In this document: piece after piece, positions 6,850 to 7,903 of the stretch | Numbering within the stretch: the first letter of the stretch is position 1 | Layout of the letters: every line of letters starts with the position of its first letter | NCBI GenBank assembly: GCA_946531785.1 | Contig: CAMNAT010000083.1 | Coordinates: 1-7,903, forward strand | DNA from: an uncultured Oscillospiraceae bacterium | Lineage (GTDB): Bacteria; Bacillota; Clostridia; UBA1381 | DNA: 7,903 nucleotides | Direction: 5' to 3' | The notes under the pieces: generated by a model | Seen by the model: only the letters and a program-made list of their open reading frames with translations | The model's database searches: none | Told to the model about the DNA's origin: nothing | Made by a program: the position numbers and the translations under genes

Positions 6850-7053
6850 ATGGCACAGGTAACAAAGGATACACTCATAGGCGAGGCGCTGATGATAAAC
6901 ATGGATATCGCGCCGATCCTCATGAAAGCGGGAATGCACTGCGTGGGCTGCCCCGCCTCGCAGGGCGAGTCGATAGCGGAAGCGGCGATGGTACACGGCA
7001 TGGACGCTGACGCTCTCGTAAAAGAGATAAACGAATTTCTCGCAAAGCAGTAA
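6850..7053 (+). CDS. DUF1858 / TIGR03980 redox-disulfide domain protein
   Basis: This 67-residue protein consists of one DUF1858 domain, the group described as hybrid cluster protein-associated redox disulfide domain (TIGR03980). Residues 28-40 carry the signature GMHCVGCPASQGE with C31 and C34 as the CxxC pair, followed by SIAEAAMVHGMD and an amphipathic C-terminal helix. The N-terminal VTKDTLIGEALMINMDIAPILMKAG is typical of the family. There is no signal peptide, so it is cytoplasmic. A thiol redox or metal-binding role is inferred from the CxxC; the partner is unknown, and no hybrid cluster protein gene is in the window. It lies 67 nt after ftsH, with a hairpin but no clear promoter between (TATAAT at 6815 lacks a -35), so co-transcription with ftsH is likely. 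A strong terminator follows. Confidence 0.9.
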   Translation: MAQVTKDTLIGEALMINMDIAPILMKAGMHCVGCPASQGESIAEAAMVHGMDADALVKEINEFLAKQ

Positions 7054-7065
7054 GTATTTCTGATA

Positions 7066-7105
7066 AAGCATAAAACAGGGGCGGATATCCGCTCCTGTTT
7101 TGCTT
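7066..7105 (+). terminator. Intrinsic terminator after the DUF1858 gene
   Basis: The arms 7072-7084 and 7089-7101 form a 13-bp stem (one G-U pair) with an ATAT tetraloop. The stem begins AAAACAGG and ends CCTGTTTT. AAGCA (7066-7070) and TGCTT can extend it with a small bulge. The TTTTGCTT end supplies the T-tract, and the matching A-run makes it potentially bidirectional. It closes the ftsH-DUF1858 unit. Confidence 0.85.
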
Positions 7106-7121
7106 CAAGCCTATTTATTTG

Positions 7122-7130
7122 TGGTATAAA
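7122..7130 (+). promoter_or_regulatory. Possible extended -10 promoter for the 132-residue membrane protein gene
   Basis: TGGTATAAA reads as a TGn extension plus -10 box TATAAA (7125-7130), between the preceding terminator and the next gene. No good -35 lies at 16-18 nt; TTGCTT at 7100-7105 is 19 nt away and overlaps the terminator. An extended -10 can partly compensate. Initiation near 7137 would give a leader of about 23 nt. Confidence 0.45.
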
Positions 7131-7159
7131 TATAGTAATATAGCTTGGGAGATATATTT

Positions 7160-7558
7160 ATGAAAAAGTATATATTGATCGCTTTGGCTGTAACGATCAT
7201 GATGTCGGTAATGATACATATATGCGTAAACAAAATAATGATCAGGAGCGTGGAGAGCGTTAAAAATGATTTCTATAATGTTGTTTGCGGAAAAAAGGAG
7301 AAAGGGATCGATTACGGAAAACTGGAAAGATATGATTATTCAAGGTATTTTGAAATAAAAACAGTTGATGATCTGAGTCTTGAAATAGGCTCAGCCTTCC
7401 ATGATTCTGAAGAAGGATATATGAATGTAGTGTACAGATTTGACATTAATAAGAATGATAAGGAGCATACTGTAGGAGCCGGCGGCGTGGCAGCAAAGTG
7501 GTATATAAGAAAAACCGGAGATCGGTGGATCGTTTATGATATTGAAGAAGCGCCATGA
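7160..7558 (+). CDS. Unrecognised small single-pass membrane or secreted protein
   Basis: I do not recognise this 132-residue protein. Residues 1-3 (MKK) and the hydrophobic stretch 4-24 form a signal anchor or uncleaved signal peptide; no lipobox is evident, although C22 ends the hydrophobic region. The rest (about 30-132) is a hydrophilic, probably extracytoplasmic domain rich in Lys, Asp, Glu and Tyr. It contains the beta-like segments MNVVYRFDI and AAKWYIRKTGDRWIVYDIEE. The closing pattern of Trp, Lys and Gly, then DRWIVYDIE, recalls small NTF2-like or DUF4878-like domains, but this is only a resemblance. ATG 7160 is chosen because GGGAGA at 7147-7152 lies 7 nt before it; an in-frame TTG at 7145 lacks a site. 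Five of its six arginine codons are AGA/AGG, unlike the CGC-rich upstream genes, and it is more AT-rich, which hints at accessory origin. Confidence 0.7.
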   Translation: MKKYILIALAVTIMMSVMIHICVNKIMIRSVESVKNDFYNVVCGKKEKGIDYGKLERYDYSRYFEIKTVDDLSLEIGSAFHDSEEGYMNVVYRFDINKNDKEHTVGAGGVAAKWYIRKTGDRWIVYDIEEAP

Positions 7559-7656
7559 GGGCTGTCAGACCTCAGGTCGTTTGTGGCAGAAGGTCAGTGA
7601 TAATTAAGAGCTAAGCGTGATGTGGAATAGTAATTGTCTTGCTGATAGAAATATTC
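7559..7656. other. Intergenic stretch with no convincing gene or terminator
   Basis: Only weak structure is visible: TGAGG (7556-7560) can pair with CCTCA (7570-7574), or GACCT (7568-7572) with AGGTC (7574-7578). Neither is followed by a proper T-run. Reading frames here are short; an ATG at 7555 gives 19 codons with no ribosome site. I see no tRNA, repeat or riboswitch pattern. Confidence 0.4.
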
Positions 7657-7685
7657 TTGCATATATTTTTTATGTGTGATATAAT
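7657..7685 (+). promoter_or_regulatory. Near-consensus sigma-A promoter for the last gene
   Basis: The -35 box TTGCAT (7657-7662) and a perfect -10 box TATAAT (7680-7685) are 17 nt apart, with TG at 7677-7678 adding the TGn extension. The -10 is also the left half of the perfect palindrome TATAATTATA (7680-7689), which could be an operator for autoregulation or simply AT-rich sequence. Initiation near 7692 would leave a leader of about 22 nt. Confidence 0.75.
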
Positions 7686-7713
7686 TATAATATATTTAAG
7701 GAGTGTGATCATT

Positions 7714-7903
7714 ATGTCAAGTAGAGAACAGATTATTAGTTTATTAGATAATATACCTGATTATAAAATCGGTTATGTTTTAGCTTATGTGCAAGGGGTC
7801 GCAGCTGATGAAGAAGCTGATGATCTTTTCTGTGAACGAATGGTGGAGAATTATCTTAACGACCCAGACCCAGACAAAGACGAATCTTATACGCTTGAAG
7901 AAT
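7714..7903 (+). CDS. Small acidic protein, possible antitoxin (partial, cut by window end)
   Basis: Sixty-three codons are visible and the frame stays open at the right edge. The protein starts MSSREQIISLLDNIPDYKIG, continues YVLAYVQGVAADEEADDLFC and then becomes strongly acidic (NDPDPDKDES, ending YTLEE). The N-terminal helix followed by YKIGYVLAYVQG and an acidic tail resembles small clostridial proteins that I recall lying upstream of RelE/ParE-type toxin genes. That is recollection of a pattern, not a firm family assignment. The start is well supported: AAGGAG (7698-7703) lies 10 nt before ATG 7714, and a near-consensus promoter precedes it. AT-rich codons (TTA, AAT, ATT) set it apart from the core genes on the left. 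It could equally be an uncharacterised regulatory protein. A toxin gene would be expected just beyond the edge. Confidence 0.6.
   Translation, partial: MSSREQIISLLDNIPDYKIGYVLAYVQGVAADEEADDLFCERMVENYLNDPDPDKDESYTLEE

Noticed and set aside
1..7903. tRNA, rRNA, CRISPR array, insertion sequence or prophage attachment site
   Set aside because: I saw no tRNA cloverleaf, no regularly spaced direct repeats, no transposase or integrase motifs and no terminal inverted repeats.

Overview
The window looks like a chromosomal housekeeping segment from a spore-forming member of the Firmicutes, class Clostridia, most plausibly an Oscillospirales/Ruminococcus-like gut lineage. This rests on a GerW (YtfJ)-type sporulation protein, a DUF2953 protein and the TIGR03960/DUF2344 pair, on strong Shine-Dalgarno sites, and on moderately GC-rich coding with many CGC, GGC and GAG codons. 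Every gene I support is on the + strand.

Region 1 (1-4938) is one tight transcription unit: the tail of an upstream gene (possibly scpB), a DUF2953 membrane protein, GerW, a TIGR03960 radical SAM protein, its DUF2344 partner and tilS. The first gap is 21 nt; after that the genes overlap by 17, 4 and 8 nt or are separated by 1 nt, so translational coupling is likely. Its promoter lies outside the window.

Region 2 (4935-7105) has a very good sigma-A promoter whose -35 box overlaps the tilS stop codon. It drives ftsH, which starts at TTG, probably followed by a 67-residue DUF1858 redox-disulfide protein. A hairpin without a + strand T-tract lies between these two genes, and a strong intrinsic terminator follows the second.

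Region 3 (7106-7903) is visibly more AT-rich and prefers AGA/AGG arginine codons. It holds an unrecognised 132-residue single-pass membrane or secreted protein, an intergenic stretch with a near-consensus promoter, and the start of a small acidic protein resembling antitoxin-like proteins of Clostridia. This looks like accessory DNA next to the conserved block.

The genes of regions 1 and 2 serve basic cell functions: possible chromosome segregation, sporulation, tRNA-Ile decoding and membrane protein quality control. I found no convincing novel multi-gene system. The best points for follow-up are the uncharacterised radical SAM/DUF2344 pair placed directly before tilS, the lack of hpt between tilS and ftsH, the unusual FtsH Walker A loop and start site, and the possible toxin-antitoxin module cut by the right edge.
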